Positions 24,998 to 33,572 of a stretch of 64,000 bases of DNA are shown piece after piece. Source of the stretch: Deltaproteobacteria bacterium UBA6601 (GTDB lineage: Bacteria; Myxococcota_A; UBA796; UBA9615); the NCBI GenBank assembly GCA_002433485.1, contig DJIF01000015.1, forward strand, positions 37,013 through 101,012, written 5' to 3'. The notes below the pieces were generated by a model, which did no database searches, was not told the DNA's origin, and was given only the letters and a program-made list of their open reading frames with translations. Every line of letters starts with the position of its first letter. Position 1 is the stretch's first letter. Position numbers and translations under genes: made by a program.

Positions 24998-27097
24998 ATG
25001 AAGACTCATACTCGTCGTTTTCACCAGTCACCGGTTCTGCTCTTCCTGAGTGTGCTGGTGCTGCTGGGTGGTTGCGGCCCTGAACCGGACGAATACGGCA
25101 TCGTAGGGCCGCTCCTTCAGAGTGAGCACGCCTTGTCCAGCGCCGGTACCGGCAAGGCTGGACTCCCTGCTTCGGTGCAGGGCGCAAACACCGAGGTGTG
25201 GGCGGTCAGCAACAACTGGGCCGATACCCAAACGCCTGATGCTCGCGCTGCAGGGCTGGCCTGGGAGGCGGATTCAGGACTCAACTGGGAGCAAAAATAC
25301 AACCTCTGGATCGAAGGTCTTGAGGAGACAGCACGGACCGGAACCTCGTACGGCACGACCTTCGAGATCACCACCCCTCAGGGTAAGGCGCTCGATGTAC
25401 CTGCACTGGAATGTGCCGAGCTGCTGCTGATGATGCGAGCTGTGTTTGCCTCCTGGTACGGACTACCCTTCTTCCTGGAAGCTCGTGACTCAGATGGCAC
25501 CCGGGTCTTCCTGGGGCACTTTGGCTTCCGCACCGCCCAGGGGCGCTACAAGAACACGCCGAAGTATCGCACCGCCTACAACGACTACAGCCACCTCAGC
25601 ACGGCCGACGCCCTGGCCAGCTGGCCTCAGGACGCGCGCCTGCGCGGTCGCCACCTGTACAAGCGCGGTGGCAACCATGACGACTACAACCCTTTCCTCC
25701 ACGAGGACGCAGGCGCAGGCTGGTACTTCGATGAGCTGCTACTCAACAAGCGGGTAGGTCACTTCCTGTTGATGCTGCTGCCTTACTTTGGCTCAGCCAA
25801 TCTGGCGGACGACGCCAATGCCTACCATGCCACCCCGAACAGCTTGCGGGCCGGAGACATCCTGCTCAAGCGCTGGCAGCGCCGCGGTATCGGCCACGTG
25901 ATGCTGGTCAAGACCGTACAGCAGCGCCCCCACGACAAGATCGCAGCCCAGGTAGCCTCAGGATCGATGCCTCGTCGGCAGGCGGTCTGGGAGAGTCAAG
26001 CGTCCACTAAGCTGCTGTTCACCAACGATAAGACCGGTGGCGAAGGCGAAAACAACGACGGCGAGCGCTACGTGGATCTGGGAGGTGGCCTCAAGCGCTT
26101 TCTGGTTGCTGAGCTGAGCGGAGGCAGCTGGCGCAATAGGGTACTCCCAGCTGATATGGATACCTGGCTACCGTGGTCAGATACGGTCGGCCGGGCGGCG
26201 CGTCCCCGTCAATTTGGTGAGCTGCTGGTCGAGGTAAGCCCGGCTGAACTGCGCGATGAACTGCTGGCCATCATCGAATCCAAGCGCGAGCACCTGCGCA
26301 ACTATCCGGCCTCCTGCTCTGCTCGGACGGCCCGGGAAGCCGCCTTCAAGGAGCTCTACAACCTGATGCAGGACCGGTTCCAAATGACCATCGATGAGAT
26401 CGACGGCCAATACCGTCTGCTTGAGGACTATGTGTTCGCCGAGTTGGTCTACAACCAGAGCAAGACCTGCTGCTGGAACAGCACCACCTCAGCCATGTTC
26501 GATGTAATCATGAGCTACAATCTGCGGCTCCAGGAAGACGCTGAGTCCTGCACGCAGCCAACAGTATTCATGGCTCAAGACGGAGGCTATGAGGCCTTTG
26601 CCGAACACGCCGCAGAGATCGGTCTGGGCAACCAATGGGTGGCCTGGAACGACGATGAGAGCTGCCCGCAAGGCGGGGTGCTTAACGACACCGAAGAGCG
26701 CCACGGCTGGACCCCCTACTGCGAAGTGGTCGAAACCATCAACGGCGACGGTCCCACCGAAATAGAGGGCGACCCCTGCGAGGACCGCAACGACAGCATG
26801 GATGAGGCCACCGAGTTGGACGCCGGTGTCTACACCGGCCTGGCCATCTGCCGCGGTGAAGATGACTGGTTCCGTATCCATGCCACTGTCGGTGCCGGGA
26901 CGCTTGAGATCGACTTCAACGACAATGGCGGCGCGCTGGTCATGGAGCTGTACCGCAGTAACGGCGAACGCATCGCGATCAGTACTGGCGAGCCAGGACA
27001 CCAGTTCATCGAATCGGGTGTCGGGGTGCGATACCTTCGGGTATTCGGACCTGGGGACAGCATCACCAGCTATCGCCTGACCATCAGCGACGACTGA
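24998..27097 (+). CDS. Large lipoprotein with possible papain-like domain and C-terminal PPC-like domain
   Basis: 699 residues. A signal peptide with the lipobox VLLGGC (Cys near residue 25) is followed by a short linker and a central domain of about 450 residues that I do not recognise as a named family. It contains LECAELLLMMRAVFASWYG (a Cys at the start of a long helix, as in transglutaminase or NlpC-type folds) and, about 160 residues later, LRAGDILLKRW..GIGHVMLV, the strand-His pattern of papain-like peptidases. This is inference only. The last about 95 residues, after an acidic EGDPCEDRND linker, read DDWFRIHA...LYRSNGERI...YRLTISD, like a pre-peptidase C-terminal beta-sandwich. Several extra Cys (for example TCCWN) suggest disulfides. 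Envelope location likely. Confidence 0.7.
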   Translation: MKTHTRRFHQSPVLLFLSVLVLLGGCGPEPDEYGIVGPLLQSEHALSSAGTGKAGLPASVQGANTEVWAVSNNWADTQTPDARAAGLAWEADSGLNWEQKYNLWIEGLEETARTGTSYGTTFEITTPQGKALDVPALECAELLLMMRAVFASWYGLPFFLEARDSDGTRVFLGHFGFRTAQGRYKNTPKYRTAYNDYSHLSTADALASWPQDARLRGRHLYKRGGNHDDYNPFLHEDAGAGWYFDELLLNKRVGHFLLMLLPYFGSANLADDANAYHATPNSLRAGDILLKRWQRRGIGHVMLVKTVQQRPHDKIAAQVASGSMPRRQAVWESQASTKLLFTNDKTGGEGENNDGERYVDLGGGLKRFLVAELSGGSWRNRVLPADMDTWLPWSDTVGRAARPRQFGELLVEVSPAELRDELLAIIESKREHLRNYPASCSARTAREAAFKELYNLMQDRFQMTIDEIDGQYRLLEDYVFAELVYNQSKTCCWNSTTSAMFDVIMSYNLRLQEDAESCTQPTVFMAQDGGYEAFAEHAAEIGLGNQWVAWNDDESCPQGGVLNDTEERHGWTPYCEVVETINGDGPTEIEGDPCEDRNDSMDEATELDAGVYTGLAICRGEDDWFRIHATVGAGTLEIDFNDNGGALVMELYRSNGERIAISTGEPGHQFIESGVGVRYLRVFGPGDSITSYRLTISDD

Positions 27098-27114
27098 GCA
27101 CCGCCTGACTGTTG

Positions 27115-27768
27115 CTACAGAGCCGCGGCACCAAACTCAGCCAGTCTCTGACTTAACTCAGCGCAGAGTTCGTCAGCAAGACTGTCTAAATCAGCTGCAC
27201 CAGCGACGCGACGCTGCGCCAGCGCGGCGCTCGGCTCCACAAAGCGGCGATGCATTGGCGCTACTGTAGCCTCGAACTGGGCCCGAACCGAGGCCTCGCT
27301 GCGCCCTCTCTCCATCACATCACGGGCCAGTCGCCGCGACAGCCTGGTCGCCGGGTCGCACTCAACAAAAACTCGCCAATCCAAGCGTGAGACCAGTTCA
27401 GGCCAATGAAACAAGAGGATCCCATCAACAACAATCACTCCAGCTGGCGTGACCTTGCGACTCTGCTCCGAGCGGTCGTGCCGGGCAAAGTCATAAACCG
27501 GTTCCGCTACCGAGTCTCCGTCAATTAGCGCATCGAGATGAGCAGCAAAGAGCCTGGCGTCCAGGCTATCTGGATGATCAAAGTTCTCCTGCTCCCGCAC
27601 TGCCGGCTGCAGATGTCCCAGAGGGCGATAGTAGGAATCAAAACACAGGCGGGCTGGAGCCACCTCCAGGCGCTCACACAAAGCGGCGACCAAGCTGCTC
27701 TTGCCTGAGCAGCTACCCCCACAGATCCCCATCACAAAGGGGCGAGTTACCTGTCCCTGCATCGTCAA
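27115..27768 (-). CDS. udk: Uridine kinase-like P-loop kinase
   Basis: 217 residues, the normal length. The P-loop reads GICGGSCSGKSSL; CFDSYYRPL and ENFDHPDSLD are the substrate-binding segments of uridine kinases, and VVDGILLFHWPEL is the Walker B region. It phosphorylates uridine and cytidine in pyrimidine salvage. The signature Gly-Gly-Ser-Cys-Ser-Gly-Lys has Cys where Ala, Gly or Ser is usual. It converges on the large lipoprotein gene with 17 bases between stops, and its start is 99 bases from the divergent HPF-like gene. Confidence 0.88.
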   Translation of the reverse strand: MTMQGQVTRPFVMGICGGSCSGKSSLVAALCERLEVAPARLCFDSYYRPLGHLQPAVREQENFDHPDSLDARLFAAHLDALIDGDSVAEPVYDFARHDRSEQSRKVTPAGVIVVDGILLFHWPELVSRLDWRVFVECDPATRLSRRLARDVMERGRSEASVRAQFEATVAPMHRRFVEPSAALAQRRVAGAADLDSLADELCAELSQRLAEFGAAAL

Positions 27769-27867
27769 CTTCTACCCCCTCGCCGTTCAGGCGTGTAGAC
27801 TTATAGGACCCGAAGTGGCTCCGCTACGGCGGTTGCCATCCCAAGGACCCGCCCCAATGGAGAGCCC

Positions 27868-28236
27868 ATGGAGTTTAATCTGCGCGCCCCTTCCACCCAG
27901 ATCGACAACAGCGATAAAGACTACGCCAGGAAAAAGCTGACCAATGCCCTCGGCAAAGTCGTCGGCAGCACCAGCGCTCGCGTTGACGTTGAAATCAGCT
28001 CGCCCAGTCAAAGCTCTGGCAAGCCGTTGACCAAGGTCGACGTTCATGTCTTCATTCCACGAGCAAAAAAGCAAGTCGTCAACGTCGAAGCGGAAGAGCT
28101 CAGAGAGTGTATTGATCTGGCCACAGACAAGATCATGCGGGCCGTTAAGAGGGATAGAAACCGCAGGCGTGACAAGCTGCGCCACTCGGGCGAGTTCAAA
28201 ATAGCGACCAGTCCCCTGGACGAGGACGACATCTAG
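27868..28236 (+). CDS. HPF/RaiA-like ribosome-associated protein
   Basis: 122 residues, starting after GGAG seven bases upstream. The beta-alpha-beta-beta-beta-alpha pattern of the short hibernation factors is visible: an opening strand MEFNLRAPST, a helix with DYARKKLTNAL, strands RVDVEIS and KVDVHVFIP, and a helix ECIDLATDKIMRAVKRDRNRRRDK ending in a strongly basic patch. Such proteins bind the small ribosomal subunit and promote dimerisation or block translation in stationary phase. The short, acidic C-terminal tail (SPLDEDDI) argues against the long HPF form. Single gene, convergent with lgt. Confidence 0.82.
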   Translation: MEFNLRAPSTQIDNSDKDYARKKLTNALGKVVGSTSARVDVEISSPSQSSGKPLTKVDVHVFIPRAKKQVVNVEAEELRECIDLATDKIMRAVKRDRNRRRDKLRHSGEFKIATSPLDEDDI

Positions 28237-28250
28237 GCCAACAGCTCAGC

Positions 28251-28265
28251 CAGACCACAGGTCTG
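28251..28265. terminator. Small hairpin between convergent raiA-like and lgt genes
   Basis: CAGACC-ACA-GGTCTG, a perfect 6-base stem in the 30-base gap between two converging genes. No T-tract follows on either side, so termination activity is uncertain. Confidence 0.3.
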
Positions 28266-28266
28266 C

Positions 28267-29205
28267 TCAATCTTGTCCTGCCGGTTCGGCTCCTACCGGG
28301 GCCGGCCAGACGGGTCTGCTGCGCGACTCGCGCCAAACCAGCAAGCCTGCGACCAGGACCCCAAGGGAACCATACTGGGCCGGAGTCAAGCCCAGGTACC
28401 GCGCATCAGCATGGCCAAGATCGATATTACGTAGGAAGTCGAGGAAGAATCGAACGCTGCCATAGATCAGCAGAACCACCACCATCAGCACACCCTCGCG
28501 ACGGGGCTTACGCATGACAACCATAAGCACTGCGAAGACCAAGGCCGCGAGGAGGGAGTCCATCAGTCCGAGGTCGAAGCGAACCGTATCCAGCAGCTGG
28601 TAATTACCACCCAGGAAGCGATAGGTGTCCTCACCAGCAGCCCGGGCGGCCTGGAACTCTGCCGTGGTCGGGTAGCGCACTGCAAGCCAACCGATCGTAC
28701 TCTGCACCCAGGCCGGGGCTTCGGTAACCCGCCTACCGATGTGATCGTGGACCATGAAGCAGCCGAGGCGGCCGAGGAACCAGCCGAAGGTCAAGCCCAC
28801 CAGCAACACATCAGAGCCTCTAAGGACGTTCACCCCGCGACGGCGAAAGAACATCACAGCAAGAACCGCACAGCCAAAGAACCCACCATAAGAAGACAGG
28901 CCAGACCAGATGTAGAGCAATTCCCAGGGTTTCTCCAGGTAATAGGCCGGGTCATAAAACAGCGCATGTCCGAGATGGCCGAATACCAGCGCACCCCCAG
29001 CAAGCCAAACGACCACGTCACCGTACAACTGGGGATCCATGCCACGCTGCCGGGCAATGCGCTGACAGACGATGGTGCCAAAGACAAAGCCCATCGCCAC
29101 CAGGAAGCCCCAGGGTTGAATCACAATGGGGCCGATGATTTCTAGGGGTGCCGGGCGGAAGTAGGGAATCACAGTGGCTCCTGGTCCGATGCTCGCCCCT
29201 TGCAA
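28267..29205 (-). CDS. lgt: Prolipoprotein diacylglyceryl transferase, variant type
   Basis: 312 residues with about seven membrane segments. The Lgt signature region reads GRLGCFMVHDHIGRR, where the canonical form is GRIGNF.NGE..G, and the conserved His-Gly-Gly of well-studied enzymes (E. coli His103) reads Ser-Tyr-Gly-Gly (GLSSYGGFFG). The rest (PWGFLVAMGFVFG, LFYDPAYYLEKPWELLYIWSG, and QYGSLGVLVAG near the C-terminus) matches Lgt in order and spacing. It should add diacylglycerol to the lipobox Cys of exported proteins in the inner membrane. With Lnt also encoded here, and at least five lipobox proteins, the pathway makes sense. The replaced His means activity deserves a test. Confidence 0.85.
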   Translation of the reverse strand: MQGASIGPGATVIPYFRPAPLEIIGPIVIQPWGFLVAMGFVFGTIVCQRIARQRGMDPQLYGDVVVWLAGGALVFGHLGHALFYDPAYYLEKPWELLYIWSGLSSYGGFFGCAVLAVMFFRRRGVNVLRGSDVLLVGLTFGWFLGRLGCFMVHDHIGRRVTEAPAWVQSTIGWLAVRYPTTAEFQAARAAGEDTYRFLGGNYQLLDTVRFDLGLMDSLLAALVFAVLMVVMRKPRREGVLMVVVLLIYGSVRFFLDFLRNIDLGHADARYLGLTPAQYGSLGVLVAGLLVWRESRSRPVWPAPVGAEPAGQD

Positions 29206-29239
29206 GCGCTAATGGGCCCGCTGCTGTTGCGAACTGGCC

Positions 29240-29281
29240 AAAAAAACAGCCTCAGCCAGGCCTAGGGCCTGACTGAGGCTG
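29240..29281 (-). terminator. Rho-independent terminator of groES-groEL
   Basis: Read on the minus strand, CAGCCTCAG and CAGGCC pair with GGCCTG and CTGAGGCTG around a short loop (one mismatch in the stem), followed at once by a run of seven T. It lies 24 bases past the groEL stop, in the gap to lgt. A textbook terminator. Confidence 0.9.
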
Positions 29282-29305
29282 TCAGAATCTACCGCAAACG
29301 AGCCC

Positions 29306-30904
29306 CTAGTGGCTGTGCTCGTCAGAATCGGCGGGTGCCTCGGCAATCATCGCCTCGGTGGTCAGTAAAAGACCAGAGACAGAAGCTGCGTTCTGCAAAG
29401 CCGAGCGGGTCACCTTGGTGGGGTCGATGATGCCCGCCTCAATTAGATCACAGTACTCGCCGGTAGCTGCGTTCAAGCCAAAAGCGCCCTTGCCGTCACG
29501 CACAGTAGCGACCGCAATGGAGGGATCCAGGTCGCCATTGTCTGCGATGGTGCGCAAGGGAGTCTCGATGGCGCGCCGAATGATGTCGACACCAAAGCGC
29601 TCGTCACCAATGGAATCCACCGCCTCAAGACTCGACTGAATCCGAATAAGGGCAACGCCGCCGCCGGCTACAACACCCTCCTCGACCGCAGCCCGGGTTG
29701 CATTGAGGGCATCCTCAACACGCGCCTTCTTCTCCTTCATCTCAGTCTCGGTGGCTGCACCCACATAGATCACAGCGACGCCACCGACGAGCTTGGCCAG
29801 ACGCTCTTGGAGCTTCTCACGATCGTAATCGGAGCTGGTCTCCTCAATCTGGCGCTCAATCTGATTAACGCGCGCCTTGATCCCGGACTGACTGCCGCCA
29901 CCATCGACGACCACCGTAGTGTCCTTGTCGACCGTAATCCGGTTGGCGCTGCCGAGGTCATCAAGAGTGAGTTGCTCAAGCTTGATCCCGAGATCCTCCA
30001 TCACCGCCCGACCACCAGTGAGAACAGCGATGTCCTCGAGCATGGCCTTGCGCCGATCGCCAAAGCCGGGAGCCTTGACTGCGCAGACATTGAGGGTGCC
30101 ACGGATCTTGTTGACAACCAGGGTAGCCAGGGCCTCACCATCGACATCTTCGGCGATGATCATGAGGGGGCGTCCGGTCTTGGCGACCTGCTCGAGCACG
30201 GGCAGCAGATCCTTCATGTTGGACAGCTTCTTCTCGTGGATGAGGATGTGGGGATTCTCGAGGACCACCTCCATACGCTCGGGATCGGTAACGAAATAAG
30301 GGCTGAGATAGCCGCGGTCAAACTGCATGCCCTCGACCACCTCCAGAGAGGTCTCCAGGGACTTGGCCTCTTCCACGGTGATCACGCCAGCCTTGCCGAC
30401 CTTCTCCATAGCCTCAGCGATGATATCACCGATGGTGGTATCACCATTCGCCGAGATGGTACCCACCTGCGCGATCTCCTTCTGCTCGCGAGTGGGCTTG
30501 CTCAGGCCCTGCAGAGATGCAACTGCAGCGGCAACCGCCTTATCGATACCCCGCTTCAAATCCATAGGGTTAACCCCAGCGGTCACCAGCTTCGCACCCT
30601 CCCGGTAGATGGCCTGCGCCAGAACCGTGGCAGTGGTGGTGCCGTCACCGGCAACATCAGACGTCTTAGAGGCGACCTCCTTGACCATCTGCGCACCCAT
30701 ATTCTCGAACTTGTCTTCAAGCTCGATCTCCTTGGCTACCGTGACACCGTCCTTGGTGATCACCGGTGAGCCCCAGCTCTTCTCTAACACCACGTTGCGG
30801 CCGCGAGGCCCCATGGTCACCTTTACGGCATTAGAAAGGGTGTCGACCCCACGCATAATCTCTTCTCGGGCGTCGTGAGTGAAATGGATTTCCTTAGCGC
30901 TCAT
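29306..30904 (-). CDS. groL: Chaperonin GroEL
   Basis: 532 residues. Signatures: KVTMGPRGRNVVLEKSWGSP and GDGTTTATVLAQAI (nucleotide site), AAVEEGVVAGGGVALIR (the GroEL signature block) and AATGEYCDLIEAGI. With GroES it folds proteins in an ATP-driven chamber in the cytoplasm. The C-terminus ends in APADSDEHSH rather than the Gly-Gly-Met repeats found in many GroEL proteins, so the tail lining the cavity floor is short and acidic. It is downstream of groES in one transcript, 50 bases after its stop, and ends in a strong terminator. Confidence 0.98.
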   Translation of the reverse strand: MSAKEIHFTHDAREEIMRGVDTLSNAVKVTMGPRGRNVVLEKSWGSPVITKDGVTVAKEIELEDKFENMGAQMVKEVASKTSDVAGDGTTTATVLAQAIYREGAKLVTAGVNPMDLKRGIDKAVAAAVASLQGLSKPTREQKEIAQVGTISANGDTTIGDIIAEAMEKVGKAGVITVEEAKSLETSLEVVEGMQFDRGYLSPYFVTDPERMEVVLENPHILIHEKKLSNMKDLLPVLEQVAKTGRPLMIIAEDVDGEALATLVVNKIRGTLNVCAVKAPGFGDRRKAMLEDIAVLTGGRAVMEDLGIKLEQLTLDDLGSANRITVDKDTTVVVDGGGSQSGIKARVNQIERQIEETSSDYDREKLQERLAKLVGGVAVIYVGAATETEMKEKKARVEDALNATRAAVEEGVVAGGGVALIRIQSSLEAVDSIGDERFGVDIIRRAIETPLRTIADNGDLDPSIAVATVRDGKGAFGLNAATGEYCDLIEAGIIDPTKVTRSALQNAASVSGLLLTTEAMIAEAPADSDEHSH

Positions 30905-30954
30905 CGTTTCTCCTGGGCAATGGGTCTTCTACGCAGCGTGACTGCTGGACAGGT

Positions 30955-31245
30955 CTAGTTATCAATAACTGCGAGGATCTCGTCCTCACGAAGGATCAGG
31001 TGGTCCTCACCGTCAAGTTGAATCTCGTCGCCGCCGTACTTACCGAAAAGCACCCTCTCACCAACCTTAAGGGTCGGGCTACGACGGCTGCCATTCTTGA
31101 GCAACTTGCCAGCGCCAACTGCCACGATCAGAGCCTCAAGCGGCTTCTCCTTAGCGGTGTCGGGGATGATGATACCGCCAGCGCTCATCTCGATGGAGTC
31201 GGTGCGCTTAACGAGTATGCGGTCATTGAGAGGGGTGAAGTTCAT
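30955..31245 (-). CDS. groES: Co-chaperonin GroES
   Basis: 96 residues from the ATG at 31245, preceded by GGAG at the right distance. A longer open frame reaches 31380 but its extra 45 residues do not match GroES. PLNDRILVKR opens the fold; the mobile loop follows with SAGGIIIPDTAKEKP, and GERVLFGKYGGDEIQLDGE and LILREDEILAVI close it. It caps GroEL. Transcribed leftward from the gap shared with dnaK. Confidence 0.97.
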   Translation of the reverse strand: MNFTPLNDRILVKRTDSIEMSAGGIIIPDTAKEKPLEALIVAVGAGKLLKNGSRRSPTLKVGERVLFGKYGGDEIQLDGEDHLILREDEILAVIDN

Positions 31246-31337
31246 CGGATCTCCGGGAAGCGCTGCAGAGCGCAAAATCCACAGCGGGAATTCGCTTATT
31301 GATATGAGAGAAGACAGATCTGTGTCTCCGGGCCGGA

Positions 31338-31365
31338 ACCGTAGCCACCCCAGAATTGCTGTCAA
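31338..31365 (-). promoter_or_regulatory. Candidate groES-groEL promoter
   Basis: On the minus strand, TTGACA at 31365-31360, a 16-base spacer and TACGGT at 31343-31338. The -35 is perfect; the -10 matches three of six. It predicts a leader of about 86 bases before groES. A TTGAAA 18 bases further upstream, followed by CCCCTTGA, resembles a sigma-32 element but only partly. No CIRCE inverted repeat is present. Confidence 0.5.
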
Positions 31366-31427
31366 GGGGTCAATGGCCATCTTTCAACAGTTCTGCCGAT
31401 TGTGTGGATTTCTTGACCTTTGATCGC

Positions 31428-31455
31428 TTGACACCGAATCGGGCCTGATTACATT
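31428..31455 (+). promoter_or_regulatory. Candidate dnaK promoter
   Basis: TTGACA at 31428-31433, a 16-base spacer, then TACATT at 31450-31455 (four of six). A leader of about 80 bases would run to the dnaK ATG. It mirrors the groES promoter across the 297-base divergent gap; both read CTTGACA at -35. Confidence 0.55.
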
Positions 31456-31541
31456 TCGCTTCGCCAGACCCCGACAACGCCTTTATTTAAGTCATTTCAA
31501 GCGCTTACAAAATCCAATAGCGCAACAGCGAGGAACAGGAC

Positions 31542-33449
31542 ATGAGCAAGATCATCGGCATCGACCTCGGAACCACCAACTCGGTAGTCTCCGTCATCGA
31601 AGGCAGCGAGCCCAAGGTCATCACCAACGAAGAGGGTGCGCGCACGACGCCGTCGGTGGTCGCCTACACCAAGGATGGTGAGCGACTGGTCGGTCAGGCA
31701 GCACGCCGCCAGGCCATCACCAATCCAACCCGCACAGTGTTCTCAGCCAAGCGCTTCATGGGCATGAGCTTCGAAGACATGCAGGGCGAAGTGGATAACG
31801 TCCCTTATGACCTGGTCAAGGCCAAGACCGGTGGCTGCGCCATCAGCATCGATGGCAAGAAGCACACCCCACCTGAGATCAGCGCTCAAGTCCTGATGAA
31901 GCTCAAGCGAGCGGCCGAAGAGTACCTGGGTGAAAAAGTCAGCGAAGCCGTCATTACGGTTCCTGCATACTTCAACGACAGTCAGCGGCAGGCCACCAAG
32001 GATGCGGGCAAGATTGCCGGGCTTGAGGTCAAGCGCATCATCAATGAGCCCACTGCAGCGGCGCTGGCCTACGGACTCGACAAGAAGAATGATGAAATGG
32101 TCGCAGTTTTCGACCTGGGCGGAGGAACCTTCGACATCTCCATTTTGGAGATCGGTGACAACGTCGTCGAGGTGAAGGCCACCAACGGCGACACTCACCT
32201 GGGCGGTGACGATGTCGACCAGGTGATCATCGATTGGCTTATTGCCGAGTTCAAGAAGGACACCGGCATGGATGTAGCCTCCGACAAGATGGTGCTGCAA
32301 CGCCTGAAGGAAGCTGCGGAGAAGGCCAAGATCGAGCTCTCCAGCACCCAGCAGACCGAGATCAACCTGCCCTTCCTGACCGCCGACGCAAGCGGTCCCA
32401 AGCACATGCAGACTTCACTCTCGAGGAGCAAGTTCGAGCAGATGATCGAGCCCATCATCAGCCGCGCTATGAAGCCGGTGAAGGCCTGCCTCAAGGACTC
32501 TGGCCTCAAGGCCAGTGAGATCGACGAGGTGGTGCTGGTTGGCGGTTCAACCCGCATCCCCGCGGTCCAGCGCTCGGTGGAAGAGTTCTTCGGCAAGGAC
32601 GCCAACCGCTCGGTTAACCCCGACGAGGTGGTGGCCATGGGCGCCGCAGTTCAGGGTGGTGTCTTCACCGGGCAGGTATCCGATGTACTGCTGCTCGACG
32701 TCACTCCGCTCAGCCTGGGAATCGAAACCCTCGGCGGAGTGATGACCCGTCTTATCGAGCGCAACACGACGGTCCCATGTGAGAAGACCGAGGTCTTCAG
32801 TACCGCTGCCGACAACCAGACCGCAGTAGACATTCACGTCCTCCAGGGCGAACGTGAATTCTCTCGAGACAACCGAACTATGGGACGCTTCCAGTTGGTC
32901 GGCCTGCCGCCGGCTCCACGGGGAGTACCGCAGGTCGAGGTGAAGTTCGAGATCGATGCTGACGGCATCGTCCACGTATCGGCCAAGGACAAGGCCACGG
33001 GTAAGGAGCAGAGCATTAAGATCGAAGCCAGCTCAGGACTGAGCAAGGAAGAAATCGACGCGCTGGTCTCCGAGGCTGAGAGCCACGCTGAAGAAGACAA
33101 GAAGCAGCGTGACGCAGTGGAGAAGCGCAACACGCTTGACACCGTCATCTACCAGACCGACAAGCTCCTCAAGGAGAACGCCGAGAAGGTTCCGGCTGAG
33201 ACTCAAGAGAAGCTTGCAGGAGTCCTGGAGCGTGGGCGTAAGGCGGTAGAGTCTGAGGACACAGACGAGATTGATGCAGTCCTCGCTGAGATCGAGAGCC
33301 TCAACCACGAGTTGGCCGAGGCCATGTACAAGTCCGAAGGTGATGCGCCTGGCGCAGGAGCCGAGCAGGGCTTCGAGCAGGCCGCTGCCAGTGGCGCCCA
33401 GCCTGCCGATGACAATGTCATTGACGCTGAGTTCGAAGAGAGCACCTAG
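31542..33449 (+). CDS. dnaK: Chaperone DnaK (Hsp70)
   Basis: 635 residues. Motifs: KIIGIDLGTTNSVVSV at the N-terminus (phosphate 1), VITVPAYFNDSQRQATKDAG, NEPTAAALAYGLDKK, VFDLGGGTFDISILE (phosphate 2) and EVVLVGGSTRIPAVQ. The substrate-binding domain follows with LLDVTPLSLGIETLGG, and the C-terminus ends with the usual acidic DAEFEE type tail. It binds exposed hydrophobic segments with ATP, helped by DnaJ (encoded 3 kb downstream) and GrpE (not in window). The gene order lacks the hrcA-grpE genes often found next to dnaK. Confidence 0.98.
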   Translation: MSKIIGIDLGTTNSVVSVIEGSEPKVITNEEGARTTPSVVAYTKDGERLVGQAARRQAITNPTRTVFSAKRFMGMSFEDMQGEVDNVPYDLVKAKTGGCAISIDGKKHTPPEISAQVLMKLKRAAEEYLGEKVSEAVITVPAYFNDSQRQATKDAGKIAGLEVKRIINEPTAAALAYGLDKKNDEMVAVFDLGGGTFDISILEIGDNVVEVKATNGDTHLGGDDVDQVIIDWLIAEFKKDTGMDVASDKMVLQRLKEAAEKAKIELSSTQQTEINLPFLTADASGPKHMQTSLSRSKFEQMIEPIISRAMKPVKACLKDSGLKASEIDEVVLVGGSTRIPAVQRSVEEFFGKDANRSVNPDEVVAMGAAVQGGVFTGQVSDVLLLDVTPLSLGIETLGGVMTRLIERNTTVPCEKTEVFSTAADNQTAVDIHVLQGEREFSRDNRTMGRFQLVGLPPAPRGVPQVEVKFEIDADGIVHVSAKDKATGKEQSIKIEASSGLSKEEIDALVSEAESHAEEDKKQRDAVEKRNTLDTVIYQTDKLLKENAEKVPAETQEKLAGVLERGRKAVESEDTDEIDAVLAEIESLNHELAEAMYKSEGDAPGAGAEQGFEQAAASGAQPADDNVIDAEFEEST

Positions 33450-33471
33450 CTCTCCTGGCCACAGCCATTCA

Positions 33472-33504
33472 CTGCGGCCCCGGAGCAGCGCTCCGGGGCC
33501 GCAG
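33472..33504 (+). terminator. Perfect 15-base stem hairpin after dnaK
   Basis: CTGCGGCCCCGGAGC, a 3-base loop, and its exact complement ending GCCGCAG: a very stable GC-rich hairpin 22 bases past the dnaK stop. The following bases (CGGTTCTGTCCTG) hold only scattered T, so it may act as a weak or Rho-assisted terminator, or stabilise the mRNA end. Confidence 0.65.
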
Positions 33505-33536
33505 CGGTTCTGTCCTGAAGTTCCTCAATGTGCTCC

Positions 33537-33564
33537 TTGCCGTAGCCAAAGCAAAGCATAATTA
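33537..33564 (+). promoter_or_regulatory. Candidate promoter of the RHH/HTH regulator gene
   Basis: TTGCCG at 33537-33542, a 16-base spacer and TAATTA at 33559-33564, inside an AT-rich patch (CATAATTAGG) unusual for the region. It predicts a start near 33571, just ahead of a palindrome. Confidence 0.4.
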
Positions 33565-33572
33565 GGAGGCGC

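Noticed and set aside
31371..31400. Sigma-32-type promoter for groES (TTGAAA-N12-CCCCTTGA)
   Set aside because: The -35 fits but the -10 deviates from CCCCATNT; a TTGACA promoter close by is a better match.
31246..31541. CIRCE element (TTAGCACTC-N9-GAGTGCTAA) between groES and dnaK
   Set aside because: Searched by eye on both strands; no such inverted repeat is present.
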